The notes below the pieces were generated by a model. That model was not told the DNA's origin. It did no database searches and saw only the letters and a list, made by a program, of their open reading frames with translations. From G963664115 sp965263045 (GTDB lineage Bacteria > Acidobacteriota > Terriglobia > 20CM-2-55-15): a stretch of DNA of 64,000 nt. Location of the stretch: contig CBDHGK010000041.1 in NCBI GenBank assembly GCA_965263045.1, forward strand, positions 806,001 to 870,000. The letters run 5' to 3'. Position numbers and translations under genes: made by a program. Below are positions 36,028-45,176 of this stretch, piece after piece; the first letter of the stretch is position 1, and each line of letters begins with the position of its first letter.

Positions 36028-37479
36028 ATGAGCATACACACCGACGTTCCCCACCTGAAATATCGCCGAACGAAGATCGTCGCGACTTTCGGTCCAAGTT
36101 CATCAGAACCGAAGATCATTCACCAACTACTTGAAGCCGGTGTAAACGTCGTGCGGATGAACTTTTCACACGGTACACATACGGGGCACCGAACCATGTA
36201 TGAGCGTGTCCGGACGGCCGCTGAAAAACTGGGAAAGCCAGTGGCGATCCTCGGAGACTTGTGCGGCCCGAAGATTCGAGTAGGAAAATTCCCGGACGGA
36301 GGGATCGAACTGGTCGAAGGTGATGTGATTACGGTAACGACCCGCGACGTGGAAGGCGCACCGGGGCTGGTGCCGTCCCAGTACGTCCAACTGCATCAGG
36401 ACGTGGGGCCGGGGAATAGTCTGCTGCTCGACGACGGGAATCTCGAATTGGCAGTCACAGCAGTCGAGGGGACCGAGATTTCCTGCAAGGTGATTCACGG
36501 CGGCCGGCTTAAGGATCACAAGGGCATAAATCTACCCGGGATTAACGTTTCAGCACCTTCATTAACGGAAAAAGATAAGGCAGACGCAACATTTGCGCTG
36601 GAACTCGGTGTCGACTACCTCGCACTTTCGTTCGTCCGCAAGGCGGCCGACGTGGACGACTTGCGGAGACTCATGCAGAACACTGGAAAATCGGCGTTGA
36701 TCATCTCGAAGATCGAGAAGCCGGAAGCCCTTGAGGCGATCGATAGCATTCTCGCAGCATCGGACGGCATCATGGTCGCCCGGGGTGACCTCGGTGTGGA
36801 ACTGCCGCCGGAAAAGGTGCCGCTTGCCCAGGATCAATTGGTATATCTGGCGCGTGAGCACAGCAAACCAGTGATCGTCGCGACTCAAATGCTCGAGTCT
36901 ATGATCGAACATGCGCGCCCGACCCGTGCTGAAGTGTCAGATGTTGCCAGTGCGGTTCGGAGTGGAACGGACGCCGTTATGTTGTCAGCGGAGTCGGCAT
37001 CAGGAGCTCACCCGGTCCAAGCGGTTACGATGATGGACCAGATCTGCAGGCAAACCGAGGCCTGGCTCTGGAAACAGGAAGCATTCGGTTCGTATACAGC
37101 GCGGACTGGGGCCGGGCAAACTTCGACCCGCGATGCGGTCGCTGACGCCACCGCCAGCCTCTCTCGCGCCCTGGGGGCGCGTGGGGTTCTCGTCGTCACC
37201 CGGCAAGGACATACGCCCGGGATCATGAGCGCGGCACGACCGGCCGCACCGTTGATCGTGGCTACCGCGGATCCGCGAATTGCCCGTACGAGTAGCCTCC
37301 TATGGGGCGTGCTGCCGCAGAACGTGGGTGAAGACCAGCTGGACCATCCGCGCGATCTGGTAGGTGGACTGGCGAGAGATTTGGGTCTGGGGCAAAGCGG
37401 GGACACCGTTCTAATCATCCGAGGCTTCAATACGGATCCCGCGCGGGACATGCCCAGCGTGACGGTGTGCAGGCTGTAA
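36028..37479 (+). CDS. pyk: Pyruvate kinase
   Basis: 483 residues from MSIHTDVPHLKYRRTKIVAT. It converts phosphoenolpyruvate and ADP to pyruvate and ATP. Seen: VNVVRMNFSHGTHTGH (Arg/Asn substrate site), GDLCGPKIRVGKF, and the signature IISKIEKPEALEAIDSIL with the catalytic Lys, MVARGDLGVELPPEKV, ATQMLESMIEHARPTRAEVS. The B domain inserts at about 85-165, and the allosteric C-terminal domain runs from about 350 (HTPGIMSAARPAAPLIVATA). The frame is open upstream to 35992, but 36028 fits family length. Intact; no operon partner visible. Confidence 0.96.
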   Translation: MSIHTDVPHLKYRRTKIVATFGPSSSEPKIIHQLLEAGVNVVRMNFSHGTHTGHRTMYERVRTAAEKLGKPVAILGDLCGPKIRVGKFPDGGIELVEGDVITVTTRDVEGAPGLVPSQYVQLHQDVGPGNSLLLDDGNLELAVTAVEGTEISCKVIHGGRLKDHKGINLPGINVSAPSLTEKDKADATFALELGVDYLALSFVRKAADVDDLRRLMQNTGKSALIISKIEKPEALEAIDSILAASDGIMVARGDLGVELPPEKVPLAQDQLVYLAREHSKPVIVATQMLESMIEHARPTRAEVSDVASAVRSGTDAVMLSAESASGAHPVQAVTMMDQICRQTEAWLWKQEAFGSYTARTGAGQTSTRDAVADATASLSRALGARGVLVVTRQGHTPGIMSAARPAAPLIVATADPRIARTSSLLWGVLPQNVGEDQLDHPRDLVGGLARDLGLGQSGDTVLIIRGFNTDPARDMPSVTVCRL

Positions 37480-37491
37480 GGTTTTGTCAAC

Positions 37492-37740
37492 TTGGCTCGA
37501 AACCTGCCAAACTTGGGCATGAATTCTACCCGATCCCGCTATCACGGACACCGCTATCCACCTGAAATCATCAGTCATGCAGTCTGGCTCTACTACCGAT
37601 TCGGCCTCAGTCTCAGAGATGTCGAAGATCTGCTCGCCAAACGAGGAGTCGTAGTGTCCTACGAGACGGTTCGCCGCTGGTGCGGAAAGTTCGGCCCAGA
37701 CTACGCGCGGCGATTGAGACGACGGCAGGTTCGTCTCGGC
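37492..37740 (+). pseudogene. IS6-family transposase, N-terminal fragment
   Basis: Reads YHGHRYPPEIISHAVWLYYR, LSLRDVEDLLAKRGVVVSYE, TVRRWCGKFGPDYARRLRRR and LGDT, the N-terminal HTH part of IS6/IS26-type transposases. The sequence stops matching exactly where WHLDEV (first catalytic Asp) should follow. Nothing of the core domain is found before 38090. Confidence 0.85.
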
Positions 37741-38091
37741 GATACCTGTGTGTCGCGAATTGGTAAGAAATTCGAGAATCCGCGCGAGGTTCTTGTCGCT
37801 TGACTGAACATCGTTCCTGAGATTGCAATGGTGGAACGCGTAAAGCGTTCGAGCCAAGCCCGCGCTGAGCCGGATCACGGCGGCAGGCACACGTAGAGTT
37901 CGAACACGGCACGGGTGCCCGCACGGTAGGTTGATCGATTCCCTGCCCTCAACTCTCCCCAAACGAATCCAATAACCGACGAAATCAGGGTGCGTGTAGG
38001 GTGCGGAAGTGCGGTTCTATTGCGCGGTTTTGCGCGATTCTGCACACCTTAAGTGCTTGAAGTTATTGAAAAAAAAGGGAACCGAAAAGAA
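37741..38091. other. Non-coding stretch upstream of the tRNA fragment
   Basis: No gene recognised. It contains GCGCGGTTTTGCGCGATTCT-type low-complexity near 38018 and an A-rich tract at 38069-38077. Such sequence is often seen at the ends of integrated elements. Confidence 0.4.
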
Positions 38092-38133
38092 CTTTTAAGC
38101 AGAGGGTCACTGGTTCGATCCCAGTACGGCTCA
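38092..38133 (+). tRNA. 3' fragment of tRNA-Lys(TTT), probable att site
   Basis: 42 nt covering anticodon loop CTTTTAA, the 3' anticodon strand GCAGA, variable loop GGGTC, T arm ACTGG-TTCGATC-CCAGT, 3' acceptor strand ACGGCTC and discriminator A. No CCA is encoded. The 5' half (acceptor, D arm, 5' anticodon strand) is absent: AAGAA precedes the loop and cannot pair. Such 3' halves are what integrases leave at one end of islands and prophages. Confidence 0.8.
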
Positions 38134-38177
38134 TTTTTAGAATCAATAGATTAAGCCGTCGAAAGGCGGCCTCTGAG

Positions 38178-39556
38178 TTATTGTCAAAAGTGGTGTTTAG
38201 GCGACTGAATCAAGCGGCGGCCTGATCGACGTTTGTCACCTCGATACCATCGTTGAATTTCACTCCAGTAATCACCTTGGCCAGATCATCGAATCCTCGT
38301 AATCGTCGCCAGTTCTTCTGAGCGCACTGTCCCAGTTTGAACATCATGTGCAGCATGCCGTCGCGCGTCAGGCACCCCCTGGATCGCTTGGTCCGGTGGC
38401 GGATGGTCGCGAAGGTCGACTCAATGGGATTGGTCGTTCTGAGGCTCTGCCAGTGCTTGGCCGGGAAGTCGTAAAAGGCCAGCAGTGCTTCGCTGTCTTT
38501 CTGGAGGCAGAGAGTGGCTTTCGGATATTTCGGTTCATAGGTTTCAATGAACAGGTCGAATGCCTTCTCGGCGTCTGCCTTTGTCTCGGCCTTCCAGATC
38601 GCGTGCAAGGCCTCTTTCGCTTTCGCCTGAGCCGACTTGGGTAGGCAGTTCAACACGTTCATGGTCTTGTGCATCCAGCAGCGTTGTTGGCGTGTCCCGG
38701 GATAGATTTCCTCCAGTGCGGCCCAGAACCCCATCGCACCGTCACCGATGGCCAACTCCGGGATATTCATCCCACGGGACTTCAGCTTCAACAAGACCTC
38801 GCGCCAACTCTGTGTCGATTCCCGGACACCGTCTTCGATCGCCAGAAAACGCTTCTCTCCGCGTTCATTCACGCCGATCACGACCAATGCACACAACTTG
38901 GTTTGTTCCGCACGAAGTCCGCTGTAAATGCCGTCGGCCCAGACATACACCCAGCGGTTTGCATCCAGCCGCTCCTCGCAGCTTTGGCGGTACTCCTCGC
39001 CCCAGACCTGCTTCAGGCGCGATACCGTGCTCGCCGACAGACCTTGCGCCTGGGGACCGACAAGAACTTTTAGGGCTTCACCCATTTCGCCGCTCGAGAC
39101 GCCTTTCAAATACAACCACGGCACCGCGGCTTCCAGCGACTTCGTCTTTCGAATGTACGGAGGTACCAGCGCCGATCGGAACGTCACCGCTTCGCCGGTC
39201 TTGGCACGGACCTTCGGGATTTGCACCGTTACCGGTCCCAAACCGGTCTGCAGTTCGCGTTCAGGCAGATAGCCATTGCGCACCACCCCGGCGTTCCCCT
39301 TCTCGGTGCGCCGATCGTTGTGCTGGGATAGCAGTTCTGACAATTCGGCTTCGACTGCGCGTTGGATCAGCTCTTGAGCTCCGGCTCGTAGCAAATCGGT
39401 CACCGCGTCTGCGATCGCTTCTCGATCTTCCCGTTCAATAACGATACTCTTACTCATAGTGGCGTATCTCCTTTGGTTGCTTTGAAGTCTCGTAAACAAC
39501 AAATCAACCAGATACGCCGCTTTTCTTCAATCCCTCAAACACCAGATTCGGTTATA
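38178..39556 (-). mobile_element. IS256-family element (type b)
   Basis: Inward-reading ends TTATTGTCAAAAGTGGTGTT and TTATAACCGAATCTGGTGTT share TTAT and TGGTGTTT. The exact ends and target duplication were not resolved. It truncates the 102-bp repeat copy at 39563. Confidence 0.75.
38210..39457 (-). CDS. IS256-family transposase (type b)
   Basis: 415 residues from MSKSIVIEREDREAIADAVT, preceded by GGAGATACG. The Mutator-type core has VYVWADGIYSGLRAEQTKLC (first Asp), ELAIGDGAMGFWAALEEIYP (second Asp), QRCWMHKTMNVLNCLPKS, and TTNPIESTFATIRHRTKRSR with the catalytic Glu. It is only distantly related to the type-a IS256 transposase. Complete and probably active. Confidence 0.95.
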   Translation of the reverse strand: MSKSIVIEREDREAIADAVTDLLRAGAQELIQRAVEAELSELLSQHNDRRTEKGNAGVVRNGYLPERELQTGLGPVTVQIPKVRAKTGEAVTFRSALVPPYIRKTKSLEAAVPWLYLKGVSSGEMGEALKVLVGPQAQGLSASTVSRLKQVWGEEYRQSCEERLDANRWVYVWADGIYSGLRAEQTKLCALVVIGVNERGEKRFLAIEDGVRESTQSWREVLLKLKSRGMNIPELAIGDGAMGFWAALEEIYPGTRQQRCWMHKTMNVLNCLPKSAQAKAKEALHAIWKAETKADAEKAFDLFIETYEPKYPKATLCLQKDSEALLAFYDFPAKHWQSLRTTNPIESTFATIRHRTKRSRGCLTRDGMLHMMFKLGQCAQKNWRRLRGFDDLAKVITGVKFNDGIEVTNVDQAAA

Positions 39557-39562
39557 ACTCCA

Positions 39563-39597
39563 ATAGGTGTCGGACACTGCTTAAATTGCTTATCCGC
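39563..39597 (+). repeat. 102-bp dispersed repeat, copy 3 (3' part only)
   Basis: ATAGGTGTCGGACACTGCTT and then AAATTGCTTATCCGC match the 3' third of the full copies. The 5' part ends at the IS256-b right end. Bases 39598-39695 up to the next gene are AT-rich and hold no feature I can name. Confidence 0.75.
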
Positions 39598-39695
39598 CAG
39601 ATATTACTTTTATGTTTTATTCTCTTAGTGGTTTTGAGGAATTTGACAACCGAACGTGAAACCCAGGTTTCATATTAATCCTTCAGAAATTATCC

Positions 39696-40958
39696 ATGAA
39701 TAAGTCTAATTCCAAGGACGACTGTTGCGGCAAGACGCCGAAAATTTCCGAGAAAGTATTTAAGCCAATCTCAGACACCCAGCTTCGAGATTGTTGCAAA
39801 GTTGTTTTTAATGCTGAGATGAGGCTTTTAGAGGCCGAAGTCAAAATCATTGAAGAACTAGCGAAGGCAGCGCCTGACCACATTTGCGACGCAAAATGGC
39901 TTAAGGCTGCTGCTAATAAGGAATGCTGCACAGCCGAGTTGCTAAATTCACTTAGACTGTGCTGCTGCCCGAGCAAGAGAATGGACGGAAATGGTGGTCC
40001 AGGTGACGGCAATGGCGATGGTGATCCACCGGGTGGTGGAAATGGCGATGGAGATGACGACGAACCGGAAGAGGATGACGGCGAGCTTTCTCCAGAAGAA
40101 AGAATGGAGATAGCTTCCCGGCCTTGGTATCCTTCATCAGGAACGGGGCCAACCATTCCGCCAACAACTCCCGTACACCCGACAGCGCCTCCTCAAGAGA
40201 TTTGGGTGCCTGCCGGAACTGAAGGTTCTAATAGCTTCGGACATAATCATTTAATTCCTGCCTATATTAATGGCTGGTGTACATATGTATGGATAGTCAG
40301 GAGCAGGGGAGGTGTGGCACCGGTAGCGGGCACTGGAAATGTACCTCAGGGGCAAGTGCTCACCACACCTCCGCAGGAAACGATGGATGCCGTCGCGGAG
40401 CATATGCAAAAGGCCAATGAAATTTTAAAGCAGTGCAATATCGCGCTCCGAGTGTGTGGAGTAAATATTCTCGATACAACGATGATTCAGTTCATGGATC
40501 TGAACGATAATGACAGACGTAAGCCTCTTTCGGATGCATTTACAAATACGGGAACTTTAAATATGGATGATAATAATCCTGTAAATTTTTTGGATGCGTT
40601 AAGGAGTATTCTTACAAACGAAGTTGGGGCATTTAGGGATGCACTAAATAAAGAGTGCGTTCACTTATTTTTTGTGAGTGATGTTGAAGATAGGAGTGAT
40701 CAAGCGCACGAAGCTGGAATTGGTGGTTCATTTACATACGGTCCGAGAAAAGTATCCTACGCGACAATCGATGCCGGAGGGAGTATGGTTGGGAATACTA
40801 TAGCTCACGAAGTTGCTCACGCGGTCGGCCATAACGGACATGCCGAAGATTCAACTGATGCGGCAACTAGCGGGGATGATACCAACCTAATGCAGGAAGT
40901 ACCAGGCATAGACGACACAAGTCTTCAGCCTTCTCAGTGTTCGCTGATGTCGCAATAG
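39696..40958 (+). CDS. Cys-rich protein with zincin metallopeptidase motif, tail replaced by IS256
   Basis: 420 residues. The N-terminal 95 residues are Cys-rich (DDCCGKTP, LRDCCKVVF, HICDAKW, KECCTAELL, LCCCPSK). A Gly/Asp/Pro/Glu linker follows (about 100-150). The C-terminal half has TIAHEVAHAVGHNGHAED: HExxHxxGHxxH, a metzincin-like zinc site with catalytic Glu. No signal peptide. Base composition is more AT-rich than its neighbours, suggesting transfer. IS256 copy D supplies the stop: without it the frame would go on YVANNILPACP and stop at 42433, so only an 11-residue tail is lost. It may be a secreted or effector-type protease; family not identified. Confidence 0.75.
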   Translation: MNKSNSKDDCCGKTPKISEKVFKPISDTQLRDCCKVVFNAEMRLLEAEVKIIEELAKAAPDHICDAKWLKAAANKECCTAELLNSLRLCCCPSKRMDGNGGPGDGNGDGDPPGGGNGDGDDDEPEEDDGELSPEERMEIASRPWYPSSGTGPTIPPTTPVHPTAPPQEIWVPAGTEGSNSFGHNHLIPAYINGWCTYVWIVRSRGGVAPVAGTGNVPQGQVLTTPPQETMDAVAEHMQKANEILKQCNIALRVCGVNILDTTMIQFMDLNDNDRRKPLSDAFTNTGTLNMDDNNPVNFLDALRSILTNEVGAFRDALNKECVHLFFVSDVEDRSDQAHEAGIGGSFTYGPRKVSYATIDAGGSMVGNTIAHEVAHAVGHNGHAEDSTDAATSGDDTNLMQEVPGIDDTSLQPSQCSLMSQ

Positions 40959-42398
40959 AGTCAAGCCCATTCTTAGTTGAAACTCTCCACGGCTCACGAT
41001 GGGTCATGCAACCTTCTTCTTCGATCTCGTCGACGTCTTCGCCTCAATTTTCAGCTCTCGCTGGAGGGCTTCGCGGAGCTTTGGAAGATGACGGTAGCCG
41101 ATCACCTTCCTCAGGCGCGGTTCGATGTCGATGAGCGCCGTCGCCAACCAGCGTTGCCGCTGACTCGAGTTCTTCCAATGATCGACCTTCGCACACCTTT
41201 CCTCGACAAGGGCATTGACCGATTCCAGGCAATTCGTCGTCTTGAACGAACGGCCCAAGACCCCGTACACGCCGAGCCGATGCAACGTGAGGGTCTCTTC
41301 CAGGCCTTCCTCAAGGCTCGCAGCCCCCGATTGGTTTCGCTCCTCGAGCTCTCCATGGAGCTCTCCGAGCGCCGCCCGAGCTTCGTCGTACTCCGGGCGC
41401 TCGTAGGCCCGCTGCAGCCGGCGTCGCCACACGGCTTGCTCGGTCTTCGATAGGTATCTCACGACGTTCTCGCGTTTGTGCCATTGGCAGCGTTGGACCA
41501 GGGCTCGATTCCTGAATGCCTTCTTGACCGCCGCCCGCAGACCTTTGCCGCCGTCGACAATCACCAGCACGCCTTCAGAGATGTCCAGGCCCCGCTCCAT
41601 CAACGAACGGAGAAACGGAGTCAGCACTTGCTCGTTCTCCGTGTCGGTCTCCACGAAGCCCAAGAAGCGTTTGTCGCCCGAAAGCGTGACGCCCAGGGCC
41701 ACTACCATCAGGGCGTCGGCAAACGCCTTCCCGTCCAGGAAGATCGCCACGACGTCCTCGCCACTCAGATCCCGCTCCTGCATCTCCCGAAGTTTCGCGG
41801 CACTCGCCTGGACGAATCCTCGAGACACCGTCGAACTCGACAGTCCGATCGCTCCCGGAATCGCTTCAGCGGCCGATTCATAGTTCCGGCAGGAGATCCC
41901 ATACAGCACACGTCTGAGCAGTAGCTCGTTCACCGCGCCACCCGGACTGAGTTCCTCGTAGGTCCGAAGCGGAATCTCCCCGCCCGCCACGCTGCGCACT
42001 CGAGGCACCCGAACCGGCACCCGCTGGCCACCCAGCCCCACGGTCCCCGGATTGCTCCCGTGTCGCCGGCCCCGCAACGCCGCCTCCTTTCGTGCGTATC
42101 GCTCACCCGCCAACGACTTCACTTCCTCGTCGAGCAACTCCTCCACGTGCATCAACCCCAGTGGGATCAACGCCCGAATCATCTCCACCTTCGAGTCCAA
42201 TTCCAGTCCCGAGTATTCCTCCCGGCTCAGGACCTCGACCTCACCCAGCACACGCGACTTCTTGCGTTTCTTTACCGAACGTAACAGACTCCTCATCTCG
42301 GCTCCTTTCTCTTACAGGCTTGATGTTGTTTCTTCCAATACCATCAAACCATGGGGTTTGGAGCCGTTTCAATTTCCAACTAAAATTGGCACACATTC
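40958..42398 (-). mobile_element. IS256-family element, copy D
   Basis: 1441 bp, inverted relative to copies B, C and E. The 8-bp target TCGCAATA is duplicated at 40950-40957 and 42399-42406. Inserted in the last codons of the metallopeptidase-like gene. Confidence 0.96.
41004..42296 (-). CDS. IS256-family transposase (copy D)
   Basis: 430 residues, complete and the same as copy B at the protein level. Start codon preceded by GAGAAAGGAGCCGAG. The element's left end differs by one base from the others (CCAATTTTAGTTGG against CCAATCTTAGTTGG). Confidence 0.95.
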   Translation of the reverse strand: MRSLLRSVKKRKKSRVLGEVEVLSREEYSGLELDSKVEMIRALIPLGLMHVEELLDEEVKSLAGERYARKEAALRGRRHGSNPGTVGLGGQRVPVRVPRVRSVAGGEIPLRTYEELSPGGAVNELLLRRVLYGISCRNYESAAEAIPGAIGLSSSTVSRGFVQASAAKLREMQERDLSGEDVVAIFLDGKAFADALMVVALGVTLSGDKRFLGFVETDTENEQVLTPFLRSLMERGLDISEGVLVIVDGGKGLRAAVKKAFRNRALVQRCQWHKRENVVRYLSKTEQAVWRRRLQRAYERPEYDEARAALGELHGELEERNQSGAASLEEGLEETLTLHRLGVYGVLGRSFKTTNCLESVNALVEERCAKVDHWKNSSQRQRWLATALIDIEPRLRKVIGYRHLPKLREALQRELKIEAKTSTRSKKKVA

Positions 42399-42835
42399 TC
42401 GCAATATGTTGCAAACAACATTTTGCCTGCTTGCCCTTGACCGCTCTTGAAGATCGGCAGAAAGTTGGGAGTGCTTGCGCGCTGTAGGAGTTATAGTGTC
42501 ACCAAGAAACAAATACGGTTAGTTTGATATGAATGGTGCTCGGGTGAACTGATACTGGCCAGACAATGTAAGTCTCAGATTCGAACTGAGGTTTTCTCTC
42601 TGCCTCTAGCCTGCATGTTTCACCAGTCGACGATTCAGAGGGATTTTGCGCGAGAGAATCATTGGGAGACGCACGAATGGGTGTGACGGAGCGTCGGAGC
42701 GTCAATCGATGAGTTTTTAGCGACGTGAGAAGGGGAATGTCGTGCTGACAAGAGCGTGACTGGCCGCGATCAGACACACCGCGGCTCGGACTGGATAATC
42801 GAATCGATTTCAACGACGAAGCCACAGTGTCGGCG

Positions 42836-44251
42836 TCAGCATCGCAGTGGCAGGACCTGTAGTTGGCGCACAACGGCGCCAAAGACCTCGGCGTAAGGAC
42901 AGGCTTCAGACATCGACATCCAGACGTATCGGACCGTGAACGGATTCGGGCTCCGATCTTGAGCAGCTTCAGCCGGATCGTGCCGGATTGAGCCCGCGCC
43001 AGTTCGGTGCCCTGGAGCCCGAGTCGGCGCAGTGCATGCATGATCATGTAGGCGGCCGAAGACAGATACAGTCGGAGTTGATTGGCGCGCATGGTGGCCG
43101 CGCTGGTGCGGTCGGCAAACAGATCCAGTTGTTGCTCTTTGATACGGTTTTCCATGTCCCCGCGCGCGCAGTAGAGATCTTCATAAGAGTGCACTGGCCG
43201 CCCAACGTTCCGGTGACAGCGAAGTGACGATGAATCGGGGATTGGCACCCTCGCTGAGAACCTCGGCCTTGCCCACGACGCGCCGTTGCTGGCTCCAACT
43301 GCGACGCGTGCGATAGCGGAAGTCCTTAAAGACCCGCGCCGATTGACCCGTGGATTCAAACGCTGACTCGGCCTCAGCCATGGCTTCAGCGATGACCTTC
43401 TTGAGTCGCTTGTTCTTAGCAAATCCCATCACGTAGTCCACTTGATGGGATTCACACCAAGCCAGCAAATCATCCCGGCAGAAACCCGAGTCCTCACGGA
43501 CGATGATCGACACATCCGGCCAGCTCTGACGGATCTGTCCGATAATGCGGGTCAACTCCTCAACCGATCCGGCCGCGCCATCGATATTGGAGCGCCGTAA
43601 TCGAGCGCACAGCAAGTGCTCACCCGAGAAGATATACAACGGCAGATAGCAGTAGTTGCCGTAGTAGCCATGAAAGAATCGTCCCTCCTGTTGTCCGTGG
43701 ATCGGATCGTCGGTGGCATCCAGGTCCAGAATGATTTCTTCAGGCGCCGATTCATAGGCTGCGATGAAGGCATCGACCATCCAGCGGTCGACTTTATCCG
43801 TGTCCATCGCAATTTTCTTGTATCGTTCCTCCGCCCCAACTTCAGGCCCAGTCAACTCGAGTCAGTTCAGGGTGCACTTGGCCGCCAGCGCCTTTCCCCG
43901 GTCGCTGACCTGCCGCCGGTTGCCTCCCAGCGGATCGGCCTTATCGACCGCCACGGCCAGCATCGGATCGGTGCGTAGTTGGTCGTGATCGTTCAGGTCT
44001 TCGTATCCCAGACACAAGCCATACACCCGTTGCCCAATCAATTCTTTCACCGTGTGCTCGATCAATCGCGGGTCTCGGTGATCGGCGAAACATTCGGCCA
44101 GCCCCCCGACCAATCCGGTTCGTTTTTCGACTTCCCGCAACAGCAGGACACCCGCGTCGGAAGTGATCTTCCCTCCGTCGAATCGAGCCTTCACTTTTCG
44201 TTGATTAAGTCCGTGAAATTCGAACGTGGTTTGGTTACACTCTGTCGTCAT
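42836..44251 (-). pseudogene. IS1380-family transposase (type a), degenerate copy
   Basis: Same span (1416 bp) as the intact gene at 62526 and closely similar, but dead. An in-frame TGA replaces CGG after KCTLN (near 43868), and small indels shift the frame, for example near 43185 (AGTGCACTCTTATGAAG against CGTGCGCTATATGAAG). The N-terminus MTTECNQTTFEFHGLNQRKV and the region DLDATDDPIHGQQEGRFFHG are still readable. The element probably covers about 42770-44350. Confidence 0.9.
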
Positions 44252-44350
44252 AAGGGCCGCCTTTGTTTGGTTGCTAAAACGTCTTCGACAAACGCTTTGT
44301 GCCAAACAGGGTGGCCTTTTCTGGTCCTTTTGCTGATCTATGCGGGCTAG

Positions 44351-44637
44351 AGGGGAAACCCTAATGGATAAGAATTACAATTGTTTACTCAAAGTACGGC
44401 GGATTATATGGGCAATTTGCGCAGTGATTTGCGGGCTAATCATTACGGCGTAATCATGCATTCTCGACGTTAGAGAACATTGACTTCATTGGCAAAACAT
44501 CACAGGCTAAGCATTTGAATCTCGTGCCTTAAACTAAGGGACAATCTGGAACCTCAAGCAAGCCCCTGTTCATGACTAAACCGGAATATATGCTCACTAA
44601 AGGTGGGCCGCGATTTCTCAACATATTCGTTGATCAG
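44351..44637. other. Non-coding, AT-rich stretch
   Basis: No gene seen between the dead IS1380 and the 102-bp repeat. Confidence 0.4.
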
Positions 44638-44740
44638 CCGCGCGACGGCCTGAGGCCGCGCACGGGTTGACATAACACCCATAGGACGACACTGTCCGCG
44701 CTGCCATAGGTGTCGGACCCTGCTTATTCCGCTTATCCGC
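44638..44740 (+). repeat. 102-bp dispersed repeat, copy 4
   Basis: GACGGCCTGAGGCCGCGCAC, GGTTGACATAACACCCATAG, CTGTCCGCGCTGCCATAGG and CTTATTCCGCTTATCCGC. Nearly identical to copy 5. The remaining 436 bp up to the RHS gene contain no gene I can support. Confidence 0.85.
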
Positions 44741-45176
44741 ATGCCTCGCTTCAAGTCGGCTGATCCCGCTTTGGGTTGACCGTACCGGAACGTCATGCGG
44801 CGTCCGTCACCAGGTTCTTTCGTGTCATTCAGGTTTCTGGTATGGTGTTGGCCGGTTTCGCCGCAGGGATTCCCGAGCGCATATGTCCTTAGTGGTCTAC
44901 GACTCCTTGCCGTTCGTTATGTGAGGCCACCTTTTTCCGCAGAATCATCAATCGAGCCAGATGAGATGCACTATCCCAGTTGGTAGAGAAGAGATATAAC
45001 CTTCAGAGATGATTTCTGCCTTAACCCGTTAGAAGGCGGACTCCAGTCCAGTCAAGATTGAAATTGCCGTCAGCGACACCTTCCGTGTTGCCGATCCAAT
45101 GCTGCTAAGCATCTCTGACCGTGATCGTAATCGTCCGCATAATGACTAGAAATCGAACAAAGGTAGCTTTGCGCCC

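Noticed and set aside
41004..42296. Long open frames antisense to every IS256 copy (158, 148, 135 codons and others)
   Set aside because: They recur identically in each copy because the DNA is identical and GC-rich. The protein sequences are R/S/P-rich with no family resemblance.
44795..44986. 63-codon frame upstream of the RHS gene
   Set aside because: No ribosome site, odd composition and no recognisable similarity.
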